Of a stretch of 5,282 nt of DNA, positions 1 through 5,282 are shown one piece after another. Position numbers and translations under genes: made by a program. This stretch comes from Synergistaceae bacterium (GTDB lineage: Bacteria; Synergistota; Synergistia; Synergistales; Aminobacteriaceae): contig JAFSQO010000294.1 in NCBI GenBank assembly GCA_017446645.1, positions 1-5,282 on the forward strand. The letters run 5' to 3'. Position 1 is the first letter of the stretch. Every line of letters begins with the position of its first letter. Below the pieces are notes generated by a model. That model was not told the DNA's origin. It worked only from the letters and a program-made list of their open reading frames with translations, and ran no database searches.

Positions 1-156
1 CTTACTGTTTCATAGAACCCGATACTCTGAAATCAGTGTACCGTTTGTATAGTTCTCCGCAGTCATTACGGGGGCATCGAATCCCCTTAGAGCTTAGGCT
101 TCCAGAAAAGCTAAACTCTCTATATATGTCGTGCCTCTCACCGCTCCCAGACGCAC
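1..156 (-). ncRNA. Candidate structured RNA or structured 5' leader, 5' portion (continues past the left edge)
   Basis: Starting just after the promoter, the minus strand folds by eye into successive helices. H1: TCGTGC (158-153) with GCACGA (134-129). H2: a 13-14 pair hairpin spanning 119-89, with one bulged base and two G-U pairs. H3: GGGG (86-83) with CCCC (74-71). H4: AGAAC (56-52) with GTTCT (18-14), enclosing a hairpin at 42-21 with stems GGTAC/GTATC and CTG/CAG around a single A-A mismatch. Some pairs in H2 and H4 are G-U only on the minus strand (they become A-C on the plus strand), which supports this orientation. I could not match it to tmRNA, 6S, SRP, RNase P, 5S, T-box or the common riboswitches I know. 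It may be a free RNA or the leader of a gene beyond the window. Confidence 0.5.
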
Positions 157-161
157 GAGGT

Positions 162-190
162 ATATTACCCTTAGGAAAATGTAATGTCAA
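162..190 (-). promoter_or_regulatory. Sigma70-type promoter reading leftward into the structured segment
   Basis: The minus strand has a perfect -35 TTGACA (190-185), a 17-base spacer (184-168), and TAATAT (167-162) as a four-of-six match to the -10 consensus TATAAT. Transcription would begin about 154-157, immediately at the first hairpin (TCGTGC, 158-153). It lies about 110 bases after the end of cbiG and points the same way, so the downstream transcript is a separate unit rather than the tail of the cbi operon. No operator-like repeat is evident around it. Confidence 0.68.
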
Positions 191-203
191 TATGTTTTTG
201 CAT
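171..203 (-). CDS. Possible 10-residue leader peptide or decayed gene start
   Basis: ATG at 203 begins MQKHIDITFS and stops at TAA (173-171). The only argument for translation is the excellent Shine-Dalgarno just upstream (216-207), although its three-base gap to the ATG is shorter than ideal. The ORF overlaps both the -35 hexamer and the spacer of the promoter described at 162-190, so it could only be translated from transcripts that start further upstream, for example cbi operon read-through. It may equally be the start of a broken gene, and no continuation in the other two frames is recognisable. Low confidence as a real gene. Confidence 0.2.
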   Translation of the reverse strand: MQKHIDITFS

Positions 204-297
204 CGTCCTCCTTTCTTTGTAATTTATTCCTGTTGAGATTTTATGCGCTATCAGTAATATATTTATTGGCTTACTATACGATTGCCTCCTTAAGCAA
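204..297. other. AT-rich spacer after cbiG with two strong Shine-Dalgarno-like sites
   Basis: No protein or known RNA is recognisable here. On the minus strand an AGGAGG lies at 290-285, just after the cbiG stop, but no ATG, GTG or TTG follows at a useful distance. A second site, AGAAAGGAGG (216-207), is a ten-base match to the usual bacterial 16S 3' end and sits three bases before an ATG at 203. A weak 4-bp hairpin (TTGC 297-294 with GCAA 285-282) covers the first site; it lacks a following T-run, so I do not call a terminator. The segment may be the remnant of lost genes or a leader. Confidence 0.5.
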
Positions 298-1251
298 TTA
301 TATTATACGTGCCAACGCAAATGTCATACCGTCACAAATAAATTTATTCCGCAACAGAACAGCATTCTCCCCTGCAGCCTTTACGCAAGCCCTCTCGCAA
401 ATATTATCGGTTCCGGTAATCTCCAGAACTCTTTGCGAACTCGTGAAATTTCCGGGTAACTCCTGAAGCTCTGACGCACTAAACGTAATTAAGGGGATAT
501 TATGAGCCTTAGAGAATTTTATCAAAGCCGGTTCATTCTCCTTAATGTCAATCGAAGCAAGGGCCTTGAGACTCAAAACCGAAGCTCCCGATGACTTCAT
601 GAACGCCTGAGCAGCAGACTCAAATTCATCAGGGTCAACTCCCCTGTTGCAGCCAACGCCTAACACTAAGACTTTAGGACGCAAATACAACGTTACAGGA
701 TACGGCGCGCTGATAATCCCGTCAGTTACGGCAACACCGACCGGCAAGTTCTCGATAAGCCTTGCTGAAACTTGCTTTATGGCCTCTGGATTCTCAATTG
801 CACAATCATGACTTACTGCCCAAGTATCCGGAGCAATTATATTATTCAGGTCAGTTGCAGTCGTGATTATAGCATGAGAGTTAATCAAGCCGGCGATTTG
901 TTTTGCGAGTTCGTTTGCTCCCCCGACATGGCCGGATAAAATGGGGATTACGTAGTTGCCAGCCTCGTCAATCACTATAACTGCAGGGTCTGAGAGTTTG
1001 CTTTGAACGTGAGCAGAAATCGCCCTTACTGCTATTCCGCAAGATGACACGAAGATTAACGCCCTTGACTCGTGAAAGAATTTTCCTGCCCATTCAGTAA
1101 GAGAGCCTGAAATTAATTCAAGAGTTGGATTAACGCACGTAAATCTTTCAGGGACAAAGACTCTTGCGTCAAGAGAACCTGCGAGCCTCAACGCTAAATT
1201 TATCCCGTTATGAGTAAATGCAGCGATTATTATTTTACTTTCTGAACTCAT
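298..1251 (-). CDS. cbiG: Cobalt-precorrin-5A hydrolase CbiG
   Basis: About 317 residues from the preferred ATG at 1251. CbiG opens the delta-lactone of cobalt-precorrin-5A and releases the two-carbon fragment as acetaldehyde, the step after CbiF. Seen: N-terminal IIIAAFTHNG; the CbiG N domain core ALIFVSSCGIAVRAISAHV and DPAVIVIDEAGNYVIPILSG, followed by HVGGANELAKQIA; ITTATDLN; then the C domain beginning LVLGVGCNRG and ending FALARII before TAA (300-298). All three expected parts (N, middle, C) are present, with no frameshift. An in-frame ATG at 1269 would add six residues (MTEIFH) and give a 35-bp overlap with cbiF. I prefer 1251 because homologues start just before the FT motif and a GGA lies ten bases upstream, whereas nothing ribosome-site-like precedes 1269. 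It is the last gene of the visible operon; no clear terminator follows. Confidence 0.95.
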   Translation of the reverse strand: MSSESKIIIAAFTHNGINLALRLAGSLDARVFVPERFTCVNPTLELISGSLTEWAGKFFHESRALIFVSSCGIAVRAISAHVQSKLSDPAVIVIDEAGNYVIPILSGHVGGANELAKQIAGLINSHAIITTATDLNNIIAPDTWAVSHDCAIENPEAIKQVSARLIENLPVGVAVTDGIISAPYPVTLYLRPKVLVLGVGCNRGVDPDEFESAAQAFMKSSGASVLSLKALASIDIKENEPALIKFSKAHNIPLITFSASELQELPGNFTSSQRVLEITGTDNICERACVKAAGENAVLLRNKFICDGMTFALARII

Positions 1252-1987
1252 GTGAAAAATTTCCGTCATAGAGCTTTGAATTCACGTTAATATTATCGTT
1301 CAGGAACTCACCTACAAGAATTAACGCGCTTTTAGTAATCCCAGATACTTTTGCTATTTCAGGCAGAGTCCCTAACGTCCCGGCTATAACTCTCTCATCA
1401 GGCCATGAAGCTTTGTACACGATTGCAACAGGAGTTACAGGATCACAACCTCCAGCAATTAACTCACCGCATAACCTGTCAATCATTGAAGCCGAGAGAA
1501 ATACAGCCATTGAAGAATTATGAGCAGCAAGAGCTTTCACACTCTCGCGTTCAGGTACAGGGGTACGTCCTTCAAGTCTCGTGATTATCAAGGTCTGAGA
1601 CACTTCAGGGATCATATACTCGCACTTCATGGCAGCCGACGCAGCAAAGAGTGAACTCACACCGGGAATTATCTCGAAGGGGATTTTTTTCTCACTCAAG
1701 ATTCTAATCTGCTCGCGAATTGCCCCGTAAAGCGCAGGGTCACCTGAATGAAGCCTCGCTACAGTCAAGCCCCGATTATGTCCTGAGATTAGCTTGTCCG
1801 CAATTTCTGTCAGAGTCATTCCTGCACTGTCATAGAGTTCGCAATTAACGCAAGCATATTTTTTCACGAGTTCAGGATTCACGAGAGAACCCGCGTAAAT
1901 AATCATGTCCGAACGCCCTAAAATCTCCGCTCCCCTGACTGTGATTAAATCAACGGATCCGGGACCTGCACCGATAAAGTAAATCAT
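1235..1987 (-). CDS. cbiF: Cobalt-precorrin-4 (precorrin-4) C11-methyltransferase CbiF/CobM
   Basis: A 250-residue tetrapyrrole (corrin/porphyrin) methyltransferase of normal length. It moves a methyl group from SAM to C11 of cobalt-precorrin-4, giving cobalt-precorrin-5A in the oxygen-independent B12 route. Visible motifs in order: N-terminal FIGAGPGSVDLITVRG (4-19); IYAGSLVNPEL (30-40), characteristic of the CobM/CbiF group; ARLHSGDPALYGAIREQ (77-93); IIPGVSS (106-112); and SQTLIITRLEGRTPVPE (130-146). The adjacent cbiG, found in the anaerobic pathway, is why cbiF is preferred to cobM. The ATG overlaps the hisK stop by four bases, and I see no good Shine-Dalgarno before it, so initiation probably depends on ribosomes finishing hisK. 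Its 3' end overlaps the start of cbiG. Other cbi genes are absent from this window. Confidence 0.95.
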   Translation of the reverse strand: MIYFIGAGPGSVDLITVRGAEILGRSDMIIYAGSLVNPELVKKYACVNCELYDSAGMTLTEIADKLISGHNRGLTVARLHSGDPALYGAIREQIRILSEKKIPFEIIPGVSSLFAASAAMKCEYMIPEVSQTLIITRLEGRTPVPERESVKALAAHNSSMAVFLSASMIDRLCGELIAGGCDPVTPVAIVYKASWPDERVIAGTLGTLPEIAKVSGITKSALILVGEFLNDNINVNSKLYDGNFSHEFRK

Positions 1988-2763
1988 GATAGCTCTATAA
2001 TCTTAAGGCCAAGCGACTCAGCAAGCTCTTCACACTCAGGGAATTTATACATCAAGTTCTCTTTACTGTGAGAGTCGCTCGATAAAATGACTTTGCCATT
2101 ATTTGCTGCAAGATATTTCAGAATCTCGCGTGAAGGATACGGCGCAGTCTTGTAACCCCGTGAAATTGCTCCGGTATTAATCTCAAATGGCTTTCCTGTC
2201 ATGATTAACTTGTCAGCAGCACTTCTCCAGGCTTGAATGTAACGTGAATTACTCTCGTCAAAGAATTTATTATCATCGTTAAATTTCGTGAGCAAATCAA
2301 AATGTCCGATTATGTCAGCTCCGGTCTTGTTAATAACATCACTGACAAGGGCAAAATATTTTTCGGTCATTGAGTAAGCATCATCATTACAGTCATGGAT
2401 CAAAGCAGCTAACTTTTCGGGCGAACTGTCAACGTGATGATATATGCCATTAACGTTTACATAGTGAACAGAGCCGATTACGAAATCATAATCACCGGTG
2501 CTCATTTCTGAATAATAATCCTGTTCGACTCCGCAAAAAATTTGGATTTTGGACTTGTATTCGCGCTTTAGCCTCGCAATTTCGAGCTTGTATTTCTCAG
2601 TGTCAATTACTGACATGCAAGGCTCCTCGTCAAAAGGCGTATAAGAATGCCCGGAGAAGCCCAGCTTCTTCATGCCGAGTGAAATTGCCTTAAGAACTAC
2701 ATCTTCGGGTTTGTCATGACCATCGCAAAAGCAAGAGTGAACGTGAAAGTCTGCAAGAATCAT
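1984..2763 (-). CDS. hisK: Histidinol-phosphatase, PHP family (HisK type)
   Basis: A 259-residue protein of the PHP metallophosphatase family, which removes phosphate from L-histidinol phosphate. It is unrelated to the HAD-type phosphatase of HisB. The metal ligands of the fold can be followed along the chain: DFHVHS (His7, His9), GFSGHS (His39), CGVEQD (Glu80), IGSVHYV (His100), [10 protein letters not shown] (His154) and [10 protein letters not shown] (Asp230, His232). HisK-type substrate-side motifs [12 protein letters not shown] (194-205) and APYPS (207-211) favour this function over other PHP proteins such as PolX or tRNA-linked phosphoesterases; the position directly after hisIE agrees. 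It starts at an ATG overlapping the hisIE stop, with AGGAG about 11 bases upstream inside hisIE. It ends TCA TGA, overlapping the start of cbiF, so it is the junction gene between the histidine and cobalamin parts of the operon. Confidence 0.94.
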   Translation of the reverse strand: MILADFHVHSCFCDGHDKPEDVVLKAISLGMKKLGFSGHSYTPFDEEPCMSVIDTEKYKLEIARLKREYKSKIQIFCGVEQDYYSEMSTGDYDFVIGSVHYVNVNGIYHHVDSSPEKLAALIHDCNDDAYSMTEKYFALVSDVINKTGADIIGHFDLLTKFNDDNKFFDESNSRYIQAWRSAADKLIMTGKPFEINTGAISRGYKTAPYPSREILKYLAANNGKVILSSDSHSKENLMYKFPECEELAESLGLKIIELS

Positions 2764-3413
2764 GAAGTCATCTTCTCCTGCTTGACTTTCTTGTCGATTA
2801 CGTGACGTGAGGCAAGCTCTTTAATTACGTCCTTTATCTCTATATCCATCTCGGCCATTAATACAAGCATGTGATAGATTAAATCAGAAATCTCGTAAAT
2901 TGCCTCTTTTCTGTCATTCTTGGCTGCGATAATCACTTCTGAGCTTTCCTCGCCGATCTTCTTGAGAATCTTGTCCAGTCCCTTATCGAATAAATATGAA
3001 GTGTAGGAGCCTTCTACGGGGTCAGACTTTCGGCCTTTGATTAACTCCATAAGTCCGCATAACGTGAATTTCTCGTGAGCTTCTTTTTCACGGGGCATCA
3101 GGTCATCGACAAAGCAGGAGTCATTACCCAAGTGACAAGCAGGGCCGTCGGGTTTCACGTAGACTAACAAAGCGTCCCTGTCGCAGTCCGCCTTAATCTC
3201 CTTGATATGCTGGTAGTTTCCGCTGGTCTCACCCTTCAGCCATAACTCCTGACGTGAACGGCTCCAGAAACATGTTAATTTTTTCTCAAGTGAAATCTTC
3301 AGGCTCTCTTGATTCATGTAGGCAAGAGTCAAGACTTCGCCTGAATCATCATCTATTACGATTGCAGGGATTAACCCGTGAGCGTTAAATTTTAAGTCAT
3401 CGATATTAAGCAT
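2760..3413 (-). CDS. hisI: Bifunctional phosphoribosyl-AMP cyclohydrolase / phosphoribosyl-ATP pyrophosphatase HisIE
   Basis: A 217-residue fusion of two histidine enzymes. Residues 1 to about 112 are HisI: LAYMN (30-34), [18 protein letters not shown] (49-66), and [19 protein letters not shown] (76-94). The metal ligands are visible as Asp76/Asp78/Asp80 for magnesium and Cys77/Cys93/Cys100 for zinc, with the 16- and 7-residue spacings usual for the family. Residues from about 116 on are HisE, an all-alpha MazG-like pyrophosphatase: [20 protein letters not shown] (136-155), then [11 protein letters not shown] and the [13 protein letters not shown] helix with its conserved acidic residues. HisE cuts PR-ATP to PR-AMP; HisI opens the adenine ring to give ProFAR, the substrate of HisA. 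Both active sites look complete. The gene ends TCA TGA, overlapping the hisK ATG by four bases. The name hisIE is also used. Confidence 0.98.
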   Translation of the reverse strand: MLNIDDLKFNAHGLIPAIVIDDDSGEVLTLAYMNQESLKISLEKKLTCFWSRSRQELWLKGETSGNYQHIKEIKADCDRDALLVYVKPDGPACHLGNDSCFVDDLMPREKEAHEKFTLCGLMELIKGRKSDPVEGSYTSYLFDKGLDKILKKIGEESSEVIIAAKNDRKEAIYEISDLIYHMLVLMAEMDIEIKDVIKELASRHVIDKKVKQEKMTS

Positions 3414-3433
3414 TTTTATTATTTCCTTTCTCG
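3414..3433 (-). promoter_or_regulatory. Ribosome binding site and spacer for hisIE
   Basis: Between the mini-gene stop and the hisIE ATG (3413) the minus strand carries AAAGGAAA; its AGGA (3427-3424) ends ten bases before the ATG. The spacer is A/T only. This supports ATG 3413 as the hisIE start and shows that hisIE has its own initiation site rather than a stop/start overlap. Confidence 0.75.
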
Positions 3434-3556
3434 TTAAAGCTCAGACAGAGTCAGAAAGTCGCCGTTCTTCATGTTCTCGCGTCCCTGCTTCAGGTCTTCT
3501 TCCTCTTCTGCTGTTAAAGGCAAATCGGCCCAATCATCTTCGAGTGTATTATCCAT
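3434..3556 (-). CDS. Small acidic protein of 40 residues inside the his operon, resembling the C-terminal tail of type II antitoxins
   Basis: An ATG at 3556 opens a 40-codon frame ending in TAA at 3434. It fills the only sizeable gap in the his operon. A GAGG (minus strand, 3570-3567) ten bases before the ATG supports translation. The ORF begins four bases after the hisF stop and ends 20 bases before the hisIE start. The product is strongly acidic (13 Asp/Glu against 3 Lys/Arg), with no Cys, signal peptide or membrane segment. It starts [15 protein letters not shown] and continues with a likely amphipathic helix ([16 protein letters not shown], residues 17-32) and FLTLSEL at the end. The pattern 'LT-EEE...(A/G)R..(M/I)K.GD...LSEL' resembles the toxin-wrapping tails of RelB/Phd-like antitoxins, but no DNA-binding domain precedes it and no toxin gene adjoins it. 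This resemblance is from memory of the family and is inference. It could instead be an unrelated small operon protein. Expression is likely; function is unknown. Confidence 0.72.
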   Translation of the reverse strand: MDNTLEDDWADLPLTAEEEEDLKQGRENMKNGDFLTLSEL

Positions 3557-3560
3557 ATAA

Positions 3561-4319
3561 TTATAACCTCGCTAAAATATTCTCGCCGCGCATTCTCAGC
3601 TTCAAGTCCCTGATACTGACCTCCCCAAAGTGAAATATCGAAGCAGCAAGCCCGGCATCAACTCTAGGCAAAGTCTTAAATAACGTAATGAAATCATCAA
3701 TGCAGCCAGCTCCCCCCGAAGCAATAACAGGGACATTCACGACTTCACAGACTGCCCGAAGCATTTCGAGGTCAAAGCCCTTTTTCACGCCGTCAGTGTC
3801 GATTGAGTTCAAGACGACCTCACCAGCCCCATTATCAACGCAGCGTTTTATCCAGCCGACTGCCTCTATTCCTGTATCATCGCGACCGCCGCGGGCAAAG
3901 ACATGAAACACTCCGTCAACCCTTTTAACGTCCGCAGAAATTACAACGCACTGAGAGCCGTACAATCTTGCAGCCTCCGGGATTAATTCAGGATTGCGAA
4001 TTGCTCCGGTATTTACGCTGACTTTATCGGCACCGCATGAAAGAACCCTCTCGAAATCCTTGACGCTGGAAATTCCGCCGCCTACCGTTAAGGGGATAAA
4101 GACGTTGCGTGCAGTCTCGCGCAATATGTCAGTGAAAATCTTTCGTCCGTCCGAAGAAGCCGTTATGTCGTAAAAAACAAGCTCGTCCGCCCCGTTATCT
4201 GAGTAAAACTTTGCAAGCTCAACGGGTGAATTAACGTCATTCAAGCCCTGAAAGTTCACGCCTTTAACAACCCTGCCGTCCCTGACATCTAAACATGGAA
4301 TAATTCGTTTTGTAATCAT
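3561..4319 (-). CDS. hisF: Imidazole glycerol phosphate synthase cyclase subunit HisF
   Basis: A 252-residue (beta/alpha)8 barrel, the usual HisF length. It cyclises PRFAR with ammonia from HisH, giving IGP (histidine branch) and AICAR (returned to purine synthesis). The catalytic aspartates fall at the canonical positions: Asp11 (IPCLDVRDG) and Asp130 (ISADVKR). Phosphate motifs are TVGGGIS (78-84) and IASGGAG (199-205), and NSIDTDG (171-177) is the expected strand motif. The four residues known from Thermotoga HisF to gate the ammonia tunnel, Arg5, Glu46, Lys99 and Glu167, are all present at the same numbers, so the enzyme looks intact. The start overlaps the hisA stop (ATGA), with a GAGG nine to ten bases upstream. 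The stop is followed after four bases by the ATG of the 40-residue mini-gene, whose probable ribosome site lies in the last codons of hisF. Confidence 0.98.
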   Translation of the reverse strand: MITKRIIPCLDVRDGRVVKGVNFQGLNDVNSPVELAKFYSDNGADELVFYDITASSDGRKIFTDILRETARNVFIPLTVGGGISSVKDFERVLSCGADKVSVNTGAIRNPELIPEAARLYGSQCVVISADVKRVDGVFHVFARGGRDDTGIEAVGWIKRCVDNGAGEVVLNSIDTDGVKKGFDLEMLRAVCEVVNVPVIASGGAGCIDDFITLFKTLPRVDAGLAASIFHFGEVSIRDLKLRMRGENILARL

Positions 4320-5032
4320 GATTTTGCTGCCTCAATTGCCTCTCTGATATTTATTGCTCCGGTGTAATAAGCCTTCCCGATGATTGCCCCGTAAATCTTT
4401 AACTCAGCAAGGGCCTTCACGTCATCAAGAGAACTCACTCCTCCTGAAGCAATTATATTGAAATCGAATTTCTGGGACAACTCGCGGTATAAATCCCTGT
4501 TAGTTCCCTTCATTGCTCCGTCACGTGATATGTCAGTGCAGATTACGAATCTTACTCCCAAATCCTGGAGGGTCCTGCAGAACTCGAACGCCTCAAGCCC
4601 TGAATCCTCCTGCCAGCCCTTAATCGAGACTTTGCCGTCGCGAATGTCAACACCTACTGCAATTTTATCACCGAATCTCTTCACGGACTCACTGACAAGA
4701 TTCTCGCTGCTGACTGCTGCAGTTCCAAGGATAACGCGCTCAACTCCTGAGTCAATATATTTCTTAATTGTGTCGATGTCCCGAATGCCTCCGCCGACCT
4801 CGCACTTGAGATGACTCGCCTCACGAATACGCATTATAGAGGCAAGATTCACGGGCTGACCAGTCTTTGCGCCCTCAAGGTCAACGATGTGAAGCCACTC
4901 TGCTCCGGAATCGCGAAATTTCAGGGCAGTATTCACAGGCTCAGGGTCATAGACAGTCATAGCGTTATAGTCGCCCTTGAGCAATCTCACGGCCTTAGCC
5001 TCGAACAAATCTATAGCAGGTAAAATTTTCAT
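4316..5032 (-). CDS. hisA: Phosphoribosylformimino-AICAR-phosphate isomerase HisA (ProFAR isomerase)
   Basis: A 238-residue (beta/alpha)8 barrel of normal family length. HisA opens the ribose of ProFAR by an Amadori rearrangement to give PRFAR, the substrate of HisH-HisF. The general base/acid pair is visible as Asp8 (LPAIDLF) and Asp129 (GVDIRDGKV). The two phosphate-binding half-barrel motifs are present as GGGIR (80-84) and ASGGV (195-199), and CTDISRDGA (165-173) carries the conserved Thr-Asp. The KGW (138-140) fits HisA; there is no reason to call it bifunctional PriA, though sequence reading alone cannot exclude extra TrpF activity. The ATG is preceded by GAGGTG nine bases upstream, within the hisH end. 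The gene ends in TCA TGA, and that TGA overlaps the hisF ATG by four bases, so translational coupling is likely. Confidence 0.97.
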   Translation of the reverse strand: MKILPAIDLFEAKAVRLLKGDYNAMTVYDPEPVNTALKFRDSGAEWLHIVDLEGAKTGQPVNLASIMRIREASHLKCEVGGGIRDIDTIKKYIDSGVERVILGTAAVSSENLVSESVKRFGDKIAVGVDIRDGKVSIKGWQEDSGLEAFEFCRTLQDLGVRFVICTDISRDGAMKGTNRDLYRELSQKFDFNIIASGGVSSLDDVKALAELKIYGAIIGKAYYTGAINIREAIEAAKS

Positions 5033-5038
5033 GACGCA

Positions 5039-5282
5039 CTACACCTCACAAAACGCACGCAAAATATCAAGTCCAACATTGCCACTCTTCTCAGGGTGAA
5101 ACTGGACTCCGTAAATATTCCCGTTCTGAACCGAAGCAGTCAAATCCGCGCCGTAATTCGCTGTTGCAGTGATAAATTCATCATCACAAAAAGCAGCGTA
5201 AGAATGCACGAAATATACATACGACTTGTCAGGGGTATTCGCGAAAACTCCGCCGGGCCTCTTAATGTCAAGGGCGTTCCAA
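5039..5282 (-). CDS. hisH: Imidazole glycerol phosphate synthase glutaminase subunit HisH, C-terminal part (5' end outside window)
   Basis: The last 80 residues of a class I glutamine amidotransferase are readable, ending at a TAG stop (5041-5039); the start lies beyond the right edge. Seen directly: the YVYFVHSY segment (fragment residues 21-28), then NGNIYGVQFHPEKSG (53-67). The His and Glu of QFHPE (fragment positions 62 and 64) are the second and third members of the Cys-His-Glu triad; the nucleophilic Cys would lie upstream, outside the window. The FVHSY segment and the QFHPEKSG ending are typical of HisH rather than of TrpG or PabA, and hisA and hisF follow directly. By family knowledge, HisH hydrolyses glutamine in the cytoplasm and feeds ammonia through the HisF barrel to make IGP and AICAR from PRFAR. 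The stop is six bases before the hisA start, and the GAGGTG that probably serves hisA lies inside the hisH end. Confidence 0.96.
   Translation of the reverse strand, partial: WNALDIKRPGGVFANTPDKSYVYFVHSYAAFCDDEFITATANYGADLTASVQNGNIYGVQFHPEKSGNVGLDILRAFCEV

Noticed and set aside
70..86. Plus-strand GGGGG-CATCGAAT-CCCC resembling a tRNA or tmRNA T-arm
   Set aside because: The loop is the wrong length, there is no acceptor stem or CCA position downstream, and no D or anticodon arm upstream. It is the complement of the minus-strand GGGG/CCCC hairpin.
129..156. Group II intron 5' end (GTGCG at the start of the structured segment)
   Set aside because: Only the first five bases fit. I see no domain V, no maturase gene and no further domain I motifs in the part available, and the promoter placement explains the position better.
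2..190. 62-residue minus-strand ORF with two CPxxxC-like cysteines, starting at TTG
   Set aside because: It starts inside the -35 hexamer of the promoter with no ribosome site, covers the sequence that folds into strong helices, and matches no family I recognise. An RNA reading explains the segment better.
282..297. Intrinsic terminator after cbiG
   Set aside because: The inverted repeat TTGC/GCAA is only four pairs and is not followed by a T-run on the minus strand.
1..300. Cobalamin riboswitch next to cbiG
   Set aside because: No B12-box (GCCACTG-like) or the other conserved cobalamin aptamer elements could be found on either strand, and the segment lies downstream of, not before, the cbi genes.
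233..466. Plus-strand ORF of 77 residues overlapping the cbiG end
   Set aside because: It is antisense to the well-supported C-terminal CbiG domain and has no family resemblance or ribosome site.
4458..4814. Plus-strand ORF of 118 residues antisense to hisA
   Set aside because: It is a shadow of the hisA frame; composition is Ser/Pro/Thr-rich as expected from reverse reading, and hisA is certain.

Overview
The window is a compact block of minus-strand genes, read from right to left. It holds the distal part of a histidine biosynthesis operon (hisH 3' end, hisA, hisF, a 40-residue acidic mini-gene, fused hisIE, PHP-type hisK). This runs by 4-bp overlaps straight into two anaerobic cobalamin genes (cbiF, cbiG). 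Beyond cbiG there is no recognisable protein gene. Instead there is a good sigma70-type promoter pointing the same way, followed by about 155 nt of GC-richer, hairpin-rich sequence that runs off the left edge and is best read as the 5' part of a structured RNA or a structured leader.

The organism is probably a low-to-mid GC anaerobic bacterium of the Bacillota or Synergistota type. The reasons are the fused HisIE, the PHP-type (not HAD-type) histidinol-phosphatase, the early-cobalt CbiF/CbiG chemistry, and Shine-Dalgarno sites of the GGAGG kind, including one with a ten-base match to the usual 16S 3' end. This assignment is inference, and nothing in the window fixes the genus.

Layout: 5039-5282 hisH (5' end cut by the window); 4316-5032 hisA; 3561-4319 hisF; 3434-3556 mini-ORF; 2760-3413 hisIE; 1984-2763 hisK; 1235-1987 cbiF; 298-1251 (or 1269) cbiG; 204-297 AT-rich spacer with two strong but apparently unused or nearly unused Shine-Dalgarno sites; 162-190 promoter; 1-156 candidate structured RNA.

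How the genes work together: HisI and HisE (one protein) carry PR-ATP to ProFAR, HisA isomerises it to PRFAR, and HisH-HisF turns PRFAR plus glutamine into IGP and AICAR. HisK removes the phosphate from histidinol phosphate later in the pathway. CbiF and CbiG act in sequence on cobalt-precorrin-4 and -5A in corrin ring assembly. The his-to-cbi junction is a stop/start overlap, so the two pathways appear to share one mRNA. The least explained parts are the RNA-like segment at the left edge and the small acidic protein inside the his operon.
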